64,000 bases of DNA from Ostreiculturibacter nitratireducens (GTDB lineage Bacteria > Pseudomonadota > Alphaproteobacteria > Rhodobacterales > Rhodobacteraceae): the NCBI RefSeq assembly GCF_032670585.1, contig NZ_JAVQHL010000002.1, forward strand, positions 1,116,001-1,180,000. The letters run 5' to 3'. Below, piece after piece: positions 53,590 to 63,385 of this stretch. Every line of letters starts with the position of its first letter. Position 1 is the first letter of the stretch. The position numbers and the translations under genes were made by a program. The notes beneath the pieces are model-generated. The model was not told the DNA's origin. It searched no databases and saw only the letters and a program-made list of their open reading frames with translations.

Positions 53590-54003
53590 ATGCACATGTT
53601 CAAGGGAATTTCGATTGCGGTGCTGGTCGCTGGTGGCATCGCCGCGCTTGCCTCCTGCACGCGGCCCGAGGTTTCCGGCCGCGCCGACTACCTGACCTTC
53701 TGCGCCTCCTGCCACGGCCCCTCCGGCAAGGGCGACGGCGAGGCGGCCGAGCTTCTCGGCAAGCGGCCCGCCGATCTGACCACGATTTCCGCCCGGAACG
53801 GCGGCACGTTTCCCCGCGTGCGCGTCATGTCGGTGATCGACGGCTACACGAGGGTGGACCAGCACGGATCGCGCATGCCGGAATTCGGGCCGCTCCTCGA
53901 AGAGGGCGACCTCATCCTCGTCGAGACTGGCGACGGGATCATGACGCCGACGCCCCGCCGGCTCGTCGCGCTCGCGGCCTATCTCGAAACCATTCAGGAG
54001 TGA
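53590..54003 (+). CDS. Small c-type cytochrome lipoprotein, copy 2
   Basis: A 137-residue monohaem cytochrome. Its signal peptide ends in the lipobox ALASC, so the protein is probably a membrane-tethered lipoprotein, unlike its two relatives. The haem motif is FCASCHG (about residue 40), and the Met ligand lies in GSRMPEFGPLL. Shared pieces are LTTISARNGGTFPRVR, SVIDGYTRVDQHG and LAAYLETIQ. Upstream I see no FNR box. Confidence 0.88.
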   Translation: MHMFKGISIAVLVAGGIAALASCTRPEVSGRADYLTFCASCHGPSGKGDGEAAELLGKRPADLTTISARNGGTFPRVRVMSVIDGYTRVDQHGSRMPEFGPLLEEGDLILVETGDGIMTPTPRRLVALAAYLETIQE

Positions 54004-54043
54004 GACGGCAGAGGTCCTTGGCCGAGGGCCGGCGCCCGCCGGT

Positions 54044-54057
54044 TTGACCCCGGTCAA
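54044..54057 (+). promoter_or_regulatory. FNR/Dnr-type box before cytochrome gene 3
   Basis: TTGAC-CCCG-GTCAA is a perfect inverted repeat matching the FNR-family consensus. It ends 55 bases before the ATG at 54113, with a weak -10 candidate GTAACA at 54078-54083, 27.5 bases from its centre. Confidence 0.65.
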
Positions 54058-54112
54058 TGCGCGCGTATCCGCATGGCGTAACACTCCCCGCGACACGCGA
54101 AGGAGCCCCGCC

Positions 54113-54523
54113 ATGTTCCGCACAATTTCCGCACTCGCCCTTGCCGCCCTCGCTGCCGCGCCCCTTCCCGCCGCCGCGCAGGACGCCGAAACGGGGGGAG
54201 AGCTTTTCTACGAATACTGCGCCGGCTGCCACGGCGCGGACGCCCGCGGCACCGGCCCCGTGGCCGAGATCCTGTCGGTCGAGACGCCGGACCTGACCCG
54301 CCTTTCCGAACGGAACGGCGGCACCTTCCCGGTCAGCTTCGTCGTCCACCGCATCGACGGCCGCCACCCTCTGCTCGCCCACGGCGGCGAGATGCCGGTC
54401 TTCGGCCGCCACTTCGAGGGCATGGACGCCCCGATCAAGTCCGAGACCGGCCAGCCGATCATGACCTCTCGGCCGATCGTGGATCTGGTGACGTGGTTGG
54501 AGAGTGTGCAAGGCGCGCTGTGA
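54113..54523 (+). CDS. Small periplasmic c-type cytochrome, copy 3
   Basis: A 136-residue monohaem cytochrome with a signal peptide (cleaved after AAA, before QDAETGG), haem motif YCAGCHG (about residue 38) and probable distal Met in GGEMPVFGRHF. It shares LTRLSERNGGTFPVSFVVHRIDGR and WLESVQ with copies 1 and 2. I chose ATG 54113 with AAGGAG upstream; an upstream TTG frame adds 23 unlikely residues and lies inside the FNR box. The perfect box suggests expression at low oxygen or under nitrogen-oxide stress. Confidence 0.9.
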   Translation: MFRTISALALAALAAAPLPAAAQDAETGGELFYEYCAGCHGADARGTGPVAEILSVETPDLTRLSERNGGTFPVSFVVHRIDGRHPLLAHGGEMPVFGRHFEGMDAPIKSETGQPIMTSRPIVDLVTWLESVQGAL

Positions 54524-54622
54524 CGGATAGGCCCTGAGCCGCACTCACCCGCCCCCGCGAGGCAAACCGGGCGGGAAGGATGGCGGACTGCCAAGGAATT
54601 TCATTGCCAGCCACAACTGAAA

Positions 54623-55341
54623 CTACCGCTCGCGAGGGAGCCCCTTGCCTTGTTTGGCGCGGACGACGGATCTTCGCTCGTCGTCCGCCTCGAGGTCGGC
54701 TATTATCTCGTTCTTTATTCGAAGCGTTTGGTAGCGAAGGTCATAGGCCAACGCGGAAAGTCGCACGTCGGGCTCCGGTTTGGGGGCGACGTTGTTAGAG
54801 AATTCCTTTTCTAGGATGCCTCTGATTTGGTCGGACTCTTGAGTGAGCGACCCCAGTCGCAGTTCATACTCAGCCATCGCACCGCTATTTACCGAGCTTA
54901 CGGCTGCAAGTATCGCTTTGCGGGATGTCAGAGCCTTCGGTAGCAGGCGTCCGATTTCGTCTAGAAAATTGCGCGCGTCCAGTTCGGCTTTCCGCGTCTC
55001 TAGCCAAAGGGCCTCACTCCTTGATCTCTCATTCAGAGAAAGCTGGTTCCGGTTGGCTTCGGCCACCTCTTTTTGCGCTTCGACGGAGGCTCTCAGTTCT
55101 TGGGTTTGAAGTTTGAGTGCTTCCACACTGTTTCTCAGTTCTTGCCCCTGAAGAAAGAATCCCAATACGACCCAAGCCAACGCGAGCGGACCGACGCTTC
55201 CGGCAAGGAAGTCGCCCCATGCATTCGGGGGAAGCGTGGCAAACTTCTCCCAAAACACGCAAACAAGGCCAAAGACCATGAGGAGGTAGATAAGCGTTAC
55301 GACAACGCCATGCTTGCCAAGTGCGCTACCTTCTTGCCGCC

Positions 55342-55345
<4 letters not shown>
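54623..55345 (-). CDS. Unrecognised two-helix membrane protein with coiled coil
   Basis: A 240-residue protein I do not recognise. It has two membrane segments (about residues 11-31 and 48-66), then a Gln/Glu-rich helical stretch (ELRNSVEALKLQTQELRASVEAQ) likely to be a coiled coil, and a mixed helical C-terminal half ending ADDERRSVVRAKQGK. Its base composition is clearly more AT-rich than the neighbours and codon use differs, signs of transfer. The ATG overlaps the parE stop by four bases, so it would be translated after parE. There is no visible recombinase or IS. A stress- or phage-related role is conceivable, but no motif supports one. Confidence 0.7.
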
Positions 55346-57300
<1,955 letters not shown>

Positions 57301-57380
57301 GGACAACTCTGCTCGTTTTCTTAGGCCGGCGATTAGACCATGCGGAGCGGGGGAGGCGCAAGTGCTGGGTGTGGTCTCCG

Positions 57381-58430
57381 CTACTCCCCCAAAATGTCGC
57401 GCAATGCGGGCAGGATCGTGCCGTCGTAGCCCGGCGCGGCCTCCGCGAACCAGAGCGCGTGGAGGACCGATTCCTCCACCGCCTCGACGGCCGCGAGGAA
57501 GAAGGCGTCCATTGCGGATTCGGAAAGGCGCCGGATGGGCTCCACCGCCCGCTCCGAGGCGGCGTCGATCTGGTTTGCCGTCGTGAAGGCCACCGCGACG
57601 TCTCCGCTACCATGGGCGAGGAAGCTGCCCAGCCGCCCGAGCCCCGCCGAGGCACGGCGCGCGAGCCGGTTCAGCTGGCGCGATCCCATCGGCGCGTCGG
57701 TCGCCATCACGATGATGATCGAGCCCTTGTCGGTCCCGCCCTCCGCGCCGCCCGGCGGGGCGATGCGGCGGCCCAGGACGCGCAGTTCCTCCCGCGCGCC
57801 GAAATTCGACAGGACCAGCGCACCAAGCGAGAATTCGGCCCCCATCGTGCGCACGATGCGCGAGGCGGTTCCGATGCCGCCCGCCATCCCGAAGGTCCGC
57901 ATCCCGGTGCCCGCGCCGACGGTTCCCTGCGCGACCTCGACGCCCGCGGCACCGACTGCGGCGCGTACATGCGCCTCGGTCACGGGCAGTGCCTGCATGT
58001 CGTTCAGGATGCCGTCGTTGCACTCCATGACGAGCGCGTTCAGGGATGGCGCGCCGCGACCGATGCCGGGATTGGCTTCGATTGCCATCCGGGTCAGCGC
58101 CGCGGCGCAGGCGGGAACGGCCATCGTGTTGGTCAGGAGGATCGGCGTTTCGATCTCGCCCAATTCCTCGAGCTGCATGAGCCCCGCGCTCTTGCCGAAG
58201 CCGTTCAGCGTGGCCGCGCCGGCCACGACCTTGCGGCGGAAGAGGTCCCCGGCATGAGGGAGGATCGCCGTCACGCCGGTCCGCGCGCTGCCTTCGCGTA
58301 TCGTGGCATGGCCGACCTTGACGCCGGGAACGTCCGTGATCGCGTTGAGCGGCCCGGGCGGCAGCGACCACCAGAGCCCTTCGGCGTCGAAGACCCGCCC
58401 GCCGTCTGCCGAATGGCGTTCCGTCCCCAT
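57381..58430 (-). CDS. P1-family (DmpA-type) aminopeptidase
   Basis: A 349-residue enzyme of the P1/DmpA family of self-processing N-terminal nucleophile peptidases, which cleave D- or beta-amino acid N-termini. Start of domain ITDVPGVKVGHATI; conserved NDGILND; the nucleophile Ser is in LVLSNFGAR near residue 234, where autocleavage would make the two chains. The residue before it is Leu rather than the Gly or Gln of some relatives, so cleavage efficiency is uncertain. It precedes parE on the same strand with an 80-base gap. Confidence 0.88.
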   Translation of the reverse strand: MGTERHSADGGRVFDAEGLWWSLPPGPLNAITDVPGVKVGHATIREGSARTGVTAILPHAGDLFRRKVVAGAATLNGFGKSAGLMQLEELGEIETPILLTNTMAVPACAAALTRMAIEANPGIGRGAPSLNALVMECNDGILNDMQALPVTEAHVRAAVGAAGVEVAQGTVGAGTGMRTFGMAGGIGTASRIVRTMGAEFSLGALVLSNFGAREELRVLGRRIAPPGGAEGGTDKGSIIIVMATDAPMGSRQLNRLARRASAGLGRLGSFLAHGSGDVAVAFTTANQIDAASERAVEPIRRLSESAMDAFFLAAVEAVEESVLHALWFAEAAPGYDGTILPALRDILGE

Positions 58431-58455
58431 CTGCTGCCTCCTCTCGCTCCGGTTC

Positions 58456-59115
58456 TCAGGCGGGCTCGGCCATGCGCTTTTCCCACATCGCTTGGAATGC
58501 GGGGCGCGACTGGCAAGCCTTCAGCCATTTCTCCAGTGCCGGGAATTCCCCGATGAGCGTGGCATGGGCCTGCGCATAGCGCACGATTTCGGCCATGTTG
58601 ATGTCGGCGACCGTGAAGCGGCCGCCGATCATGTGCCCCTCGGTGGCAAGATGCGCGTCGATGACCTTCAGTGGTCGGCGCAGCTTCTCCGCCTCGCGCG
58701 CCACCTCGGCCTCGCCCTCGGGCGTCGCGGCGCGCCCCTCGACATGGGCATACAGGATTGCCAGAGCCGGCGCCTCGACCGACGTCGCGCCATAGAGCGC
58801 CCACTGCAGCATGGCCGCTTCCTCCCGATCGTCCTTCGGGGCGAGCGGCCCGCCGTGCTTCTTCACGATATACATGTTGATCGCGAGCGACTCCGTGAGG
58901 ACGAAGCCATCGTCCTCCATCGCCGGGATCGCGCCCGTCGCGGTGATCTTCAGGAACTCGGGCGAAAGCGTGTTCATCGGCGCGTCCGGCGCCGAGGCGT
59001 CCTTGAGCCGGTAGGCCTGGATCACCGGAACCTGCCTGAGCTCGATCCCCAGTTCGTTTGCCAGCCAGAAGTTGCGCGACGCGCGGCTCCTGTAGACGCC
59101 GTAGATCGTGATCAT
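58456..59115 (-). CDS. Glutathione S-transferase family protein
   Basis: A 219-residue GST with a thioredoxin-like N-terminal domain (MITIYGVYRSRASRNFWLA, Tyr/Ser near residues 8-10 as candidate activators of glutathione) and the cis-Pro/gamma-loop GAIPAMEDDGFVLTESLAIN. The C-terminal helical domain holds FTVADINMAEIVRYA, a GST signature. A longer upstream frame was rejected: ATG 59115 is the family start. It is divergent from ppk2. Substrate unknown; detoxification or dehalogenation is possible. Confidence 0.9.
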   Translation of the reverse strand: MITIYGVYRSRASRNFWLANELGIELRQVPVIQAYRLKDASAPDAPMNTLSPEFLKITATGAIPAMEDDGFVLTESLAINMYIVKKHGGPLAPKDDREEAAMLQWALYGATSVEAPALAILYAHVEGRAATPEGEAEVAREAEKLRRPLKVIDAHLATEGHMIGGRFTVADINMAEIVRYAQAHATLIGEFPALEKWLKACQSRPAFQAMWEKRMAEPA

Positions 59116-59203
59116 CCCTGTCCTCCGCTCTCGGGAATTCGTCATGCAACGCGTAGCGCGGGTAATCCGGGCAGGGAAGGGGGCGCGGGGGAGAAGGCTG
59201 TTT

Positions 59204-59217
59204 TTGACCGGTATCAA
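59204..59217 (+). promoter_or_regulatory. FNR/Dnr-type box upstream of ppk2
   Basis: TTGAC-CGGT-ATCAA matches the FNR-family consensus TTGAY-N4-RTCAA exactly. It ends 57 bases before the ppk2 ATG. The -10 candidate GATAAA at 59238-59243 is 27.5 bases from its centre, as upstream of the DUF465 gene. Such spacing is expected for class II FNR-dependent activation. Confidence 0.65.
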
Positions 59218-59274
59218 GGCGTTCGAAGCGGTTTTCGGATAAAGGACTCAGGCTGAAAATAGAGGAGACGACGC

Positions 59275-60330
59275 ATGGCAGAAACGGTGAACGCGAAGGC
59301 GAACGGCGCGGCGGAAGAGGTGGTCGTGGCGCAGGCGGCGGAGCAGGGGGACGCGCCCCCGCGCAATGAAGAGGCGCCCGCGCGAAGCGCAGAGGGGCCG
59401 AAGACTTTCCCCAAGGTCGATGCCAGCGCAATCCGGCATGCCTTCGAATCCGGCAAGTATCCATATGCGCGCAAGATGGCCCGCTCCGCCTACGAAGAGG
59501 AAAAGGCCCAGCTCCAGGCCGAACTCCTGAAGGTGCAGCTCTGGGCGCAGGAGACGGGGCAGAAGTTCGTCATCCTGTTCGAAGGTCGTGATGCCGCCGG
59601 GAAGGGGGGAACGATCAAGCGCTTCATGGAGCACCTGAACCCCCGCTTCGCCCGCGTCGTGGCCTTGCAGAAACCTTCGGACCGAGAGAAGGGCCAGTGG
59701 TTCTTCCAGCGCTATATCGAGCATCTGCCGACTGCGGGCGAAATGGTCTTCTACGACCGCTCCTGGTACAACCGCGCGGGCGTGGAGCGCGTCATGGGCT
59801 TCTGCACGCCGACCGAGTATCTCGAATTCATGCGCCAGGCCCCCGAGTTCGAACGCATGCTGGTCCGGTCCGGCATCCGGCTCTACAAGTACTGGTTCTC
59901 CGTCACGCAGGCTGAACAGCGCCGCCGCTTCAAGGCGCGCGAGACCGATCCGCTGAAGCGCTGGAAGCTGTCGCCCATCGACAAGGCGAGCCTCGACAAG
60001 TGGGACGACTACACCGAGGCGAAGGAGGCGATGTTCTTCTACACCGATACGGCGGACGCGCCCTGGGTGATCGTCAAGTCGAACGACAAGAAGCGTGCGC
60101 GCCTCAACTGCATGCGGCACTTCCTCTCGACGCTCGATTACCCGGACAAGGATCCGACCGTGGCTACGCCCCCCGATCCGCTGATCGTCGGCCGTGCGAG
60201 CCACGTCGTCCACCACTCCGACCACATCCTTGGCACCTCGCTTCATCCCGATCAGCGGCGGGCGAAGTCAGCGAAGCGGGCTGCTGCCGAGGTAGCGAAG
60301 AAGCCCGCCGGATCAGAGCCGGCGAACTGA
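59275..60330 (+). CDS. ppk2: Polyphosphate kinase 2 (PPK2)
   Basis: A 351-residue kinase that uses polyphosphate to phosphorylate nucleotides, or runs the reverse. An Ala/Glu-rich flexible leader (about 45 residues) precedes the catalytic core: Walker A FEGRDAAGKGGTIKRF (about residue 103), FYDRSWYNRAGVERVMGF and RRRFKARETDPLKRWKLSP. The one-domain size points to the class I type. It is separated from ppk1 and ppx by 13 kb. An FNR-type box 57 bases upstream suggests induction at low oxygen, when polyphosphate could back up ATP or GTP supply. Confidence 0.95.
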   Translation: MAETVNAKANGAAEEVVVAQAAEQGDAPPRNEEAPARSAEGPKTFPKVDASAIRHAFESGKYPYARKMARSAYEEEKAQLQAELLKVQLWAQETGQKFVILFEGRDAAGKGGTIKRFMEHLNPRFARVVALQKPSDREKGQWFFQRYIEHLPTAGEMVFYDRSWYNRAGVERVMGFCTPTEYLEFMRQAPEFERMLVRSGIRLYKYWFSVTQAEQRRRFKARETDPLKRWKLSPIDKASLDKWDDYTEAKEAMFFYTDTADAPWVIVKSNDKKRARLNCMRHFLSTLDYPDKDPTVATPPDPLIVGRASHVVHHSDHILGTSLHPDQRRAKSAKRAAAEVAKKPAGSEPAN

Positions 60331-60391
60331 GTGCGCCGCGGCCGCTTGCCGCGCCGATACGCAGCGCGACAGTTCCGCGCCGGAGAGTGCG

Positions 60392-61003
60392 ATGACGAGC
60401 CTGTGGGATGAACGCTTCGCCGGAGAGGAATTCCTCTTCGGCACGGAGCCTGCGGACTTCCTGCGCCGCGAGGCGCGCCGAATTGCGGTCGGTGCGCGCG
60501 TTCTTTCCGTGGCCGACGGGGAGGGACGGAACTCCGTGTTCCTGGGGAGGCAGGGGGCTTTCGTAACGGCGATGGATTCCTCTGTGGTCGCGCTTGAGAA
60601 GGCACGACGCTTCGCTGCCCGCGAAGGCGTCGACGTGGATTTCCGCCATTCCGACATCGCCGACTGGCACTGGGAGGAGGCGGCCTTCGACGCCGTGCTC
60701 GCCGTCTTCATCCAGTTCGCGCCGCCCGCACTGCGCGACAAGATCTTCGCGGGCATCGCGCGCACGCTGCGGCCAGGCGGGCTGCTGCTTCTTCACGGCT
60801 ACGCGCCGCGGCAGGTCGGATACGGCACTGGCGGGCCGGGCAAGGAGGAGAACCTGTACACCCTGCCCATGCTTCGCGAGGCTTTCGCGGGGTTCGAGGT
60901 TCTGAACGCGGCGGACTACGACGCCGACATTTCGGAAGGACGCGGCCATTCCGGGCGCTCGGCGCTCATCGATTTCGTGGCCCTGAAGCCGGGGCAATCA
61001 TAG
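60392..61003 (+). CDS. Class I SAM-dependent methyltransferase
   Basis: A 203-residue methyltransferase. The start MTSLWDERFAGEEFLFG resembles the TehB/thiopurine-methyltransferase N-terminus; motif I is VLSVADGEGRNSVFLG (near residue 43), with motif II acid in VTAMDSS and FDAVLAVFIQF as motif IV-like. The substrate is unknown; volatile metalloid or thiol methylation is known in relatives. It follows ppk2 by 61 bases and precedes the epimerase-like gene by ten, suggesting one transcript. Confidence 0.87.
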   Translation: MTSLWDERFAGEEFLFGTEPADFLRREARRIAVGARVLSVADGEGRNSVFLGRQGAFVTAMDSSVVALEKARRFAAREGVDVDFRHSDIADWHWEEAAFDAVLAVFIQFAPPALRDKIFAGIARTLRPGGLLLLHGYAPRQVGYGTGGPGKEENLYTLPMLREAFAGFEVLNAADYDADISEGRGHSGRSALIDFVALKPGQS

Positions 61004-61013
61004 GGGGGTAAGG

Positions 61014-61904
61014 ATGCGTATTTTCTTCACGGGCGGCAGCGGCAAGGCGGGGCGGCACTCCGTCGACTATCTGATCGCCAAGGGTCACAAGGTCCTCAAC
61101 GCCGATCTCTTGCCCCTGAATCATCCGGGCGTGGCGAACCTGAAGGTCGACGTAACCGACGCAGGGCAGGTCTTCAACGCCATGACCGCCTACATCCCGG
61201 ACGAGATCGATGCCGGCGCGGGCGCGCCTCCGCGCTTCGACGCGGTCGTGCATTTCGCCGCGGTGCCCGCGATGTTCCTGCGCCCGGACAACGAATGCTT
61301 CCGCATCAATGCCGTCTCCACCTACAACGTGATCGAGGCGGCGGTTAAGCTCGGCATCCGCAAGATCATCATCGCCTCGTCCGAAACGACGTATGGCGTG
61401 TGTTTCGCCGATGGCGAGAAGAAGCCGATCTACCTGCCCGTGGACGAGGAACACCCGACCGTGCCCGAGGACAGCTACGCCATGTCCAAGGTCGTCAACG
61501 AGGCGACCGCGCGCAGCTTCCAGGAACGCTCCGGCTTCGACATCTACGCGCTCAGGATCAACAACGTCATCGAGCCGCACGAATACGAGGAGAATTTCCC
61601 GGGTTACTTCCAGCGCCCAGCGGTGCGGCGGAGGAATTTCTTCGCCTATATCGACGCCCGCGACCTCGGCCAGATGGTGCATCGCTGCCTGATGAAGGAC
61701 GGGCTTGGCTACCAGGTCTTCAACGTCGCGAACGATGACCACTCGGTGGACATGGACACCTCCGAGATCGTCCAGCAGTTCTACGCCGACGTCCCCCTCA
61801 AGCGCGAGATGCACAAGCGGGAAAGCTTCTACTCGAACGCAAAGGCAAGGGAGATGCTGGGCTTCGCGCCGGAATGGAACTGGCCCGGGCATCTGAAGCG
61901 CTAG
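61014..61904 (+). CDS. NAD(P)-dependent epimerase/dehydratase-like protein
   Basis: A 296-residue extended short-chain dehydrogenase. The cofactor fold begins MRIFFTGGSGKAGRHSVDYL with the GxxGxxG loop, and the catalytic Ser and YxxxK are in IIIASSETTYG and DSYAMSKVVNEA. A conserved ARDLGQMVHRC follows. The substrate, probably a nucleotide sugar or a sugar lactone, cannot be read. It lies ten bases after the methyltransferase. Confidence 0.87.
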   Translation: MRIFFTGGSGKAGRHSVDYLIAKGHKVLNADLLPLNHPGVANLKVDVTDAGQVFNAMTAYIPDEIDAGAGAPPRFDAVVHFAAVPAMFLRPDNECFRINAVSTYNVIEAAVKLGIRKIIIASSETTYGVCFADGEKKPIYLPVDEEHPTVPEDSYAMSKVVNEATARSFQERSGFDIYALRINNVIEPHEYEENFPGYFQRPAVRRRNFFAYIDARDLGQMVHRCLMKDGLGYQVFNVANDDHSVDMDTSEIVQQFYADVPLKREMHKRESFYSNAKAREMLGFAPEWNWPGHLKR

Positions 61905-61999
61905 CGAATTCGCGCACGCCGCGATGACGTGGGGGGAGGAAGGCTCCCAGCCGGCTGAGTCCTCTGGACCCGGAGCTTCGCCGCGTCTAAGGCTCGCCA

Positions 62000-63385
62000 A
62001 TGACCCGGTCGCGGATCACATATGCCGCCCATGCGAGGGCGCTTCTTGCGCTGGGCGTGCCGCTCGTCGGCTCGCACCTGGCGCAGGCGGCGCTTCATGT
62101 CAGCGACACGGTGATGCTCGGATGGTATGGGGTCGCGCCCCTCGCGGCCGTGGTCCTGGGCTCCAGCACGTTCTTCACCCTTTTCGTCCTGGGCGCGGGC
62201 TTCGCCATAGCCGTGATGCCGATGGTCGCGAATGCGCTGGGGCGCGGGGACGAGGTGCAGGTCCGCCGAGACACGCGGATGGGGCTGTGGCTGTCGATCC
62301 TTTACGGCGCGGTTGTCCTGCCGGTTCTCTGGTGGTCGCGCCCGATTCTGGAGGCGATGGGACAGGAGCCGGAGATCGCCGCTCTAGCACAGGACTATCT
62401 GCGGATCGCGGGCTTCGGGATGATCCCTGCGCTTCTGGTCATGGTCCTGAAGAGTTATCTTTCTGCGCTGGAACATGCCGGCTTCGTTCTCTGGGGCACG
62501 CTGGCCGGGGTCGCGCTGAACGTTGCCCTGAACTGGGCTCTCATCTTCGGGAACTGGGGCGCGCCCGAGCTCGGCGTCCGGGGCGCGGCCATCGCGACGC
62601 TGGCAACACAACTCCTGACGGTCGCTCTCCTCGCCGCCTATGCGGCGGCCCACAGGGACCTGCGCCGCTTCACCCTCTTCGCGCGCTTCTGGCGCGCCGA
62701 CTGGCCGGCCTTCGCCCAGGTGTTCCGCCTCGGCTGGCCGATCGGCCTGACCGGACTTGCCGAGGGCGGTCTCTTCTCCGCCTCATCGATCATGATGGGA
62801 TGGGTCGGCACGGTGGAACTCGCCGCCCATGGCATTGCGCTTCAGGTGGCCTCCGTCGCGTTCATGGTCCATCTCGGCCTGTCCAACGCCGCCACCGTCA
62901 GGGCCGGCCGCGCCGCCGGGTCAGGGAACGCGGAAGCCCTGCGCGACGGAGCGATCGCGGCGATCGCGCTTTCTTTCCTCGTGGGCCTCGTCATGGTCAC
63001 GCTGTTCCTCACGGTGCCCGCCCAGATCGTCGGCCTTTTCCTCGACGCGACGAACCCGAGCGCGCCCGACGTTCTCGCCTTCGGCATCGTTCTCCTCGCG
63101 ACGGCGGCTCTGTTTCAGCTTTTCGATGCGATGCAGGCGATGGCGCTCGGATTCCTCCGGGGCGTGCAGGACACGCGAATCCCAATGTGGATCGCGGCCT
63201 TCAGCTACTGGATCGTCGGCGTTCCGGTCAGCTATGCGCTTGCCTTCCCGATGGGCTTCGGCGGACCCGGCCTCTGGCTCGGGCTGACGGCAGGTCTCGC
63301 CGTGGCCGCCGCGCTTCTCATGACGCGGTTCTGGTGGGGGCGGGGGCTCAGAACCCGTCCATCCCTGGCAATCCCGCAGCGATGA
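62000..63385 (+). CDS. MATE-family multidrug/metabolite exporter
   Basis: A 461-residue inner-membrane antiporter with twelve helices in two bundles. The N-terminal bundle contains HLAQAALHVSDTVMLGWYG and the second starts around GWPIGLTGLAEGGLFSASS. The NorM-like pattern predicts Na+- or H+-driven export of cationic drugs. Its last 38 bases overlap the end of the convergent SGNH-domain gene. Confidence 0.92.
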   Translation: MTRSRITYAAHARALLALGVPLVGSHLAQAALHVSDTVMLGWYGVAPLAAVVLGSSTFFTLFVLGAGFAIAVMPMVANALGRGDEVQVRRDTRMGLWLSILYGAVVLPVLWWSRPILEAMGQEPEIAALAQDYLRIAGFGMIPALLVMVLKSYLSALEHAGFVLWGTLAGVALNVALNWALIFGNWGAPELGVRGAAIATLATQLLTVALLAAYAAAHRDLRRFTLFARFWRADWPAFAQVFRLGWPIGLTGLAEGGLFSASSIMMGWVGTVELAAHGIALQVASVAFMVHLGLSNAATVRAGRAAGSGNAEALRDGAIAAIALSFLVGLVMVTLFLTVPAQIVGLFLDATNPSAPDVLAFGIVLLATAALFQLFDAMQAMALGFLRGVQDTRIPMWIAAFSYWIVGVPVSYALAFPMGFGGPGLWLGLTAGLAVAAALLMTRFWWGRGLRTRPSLAIPQR

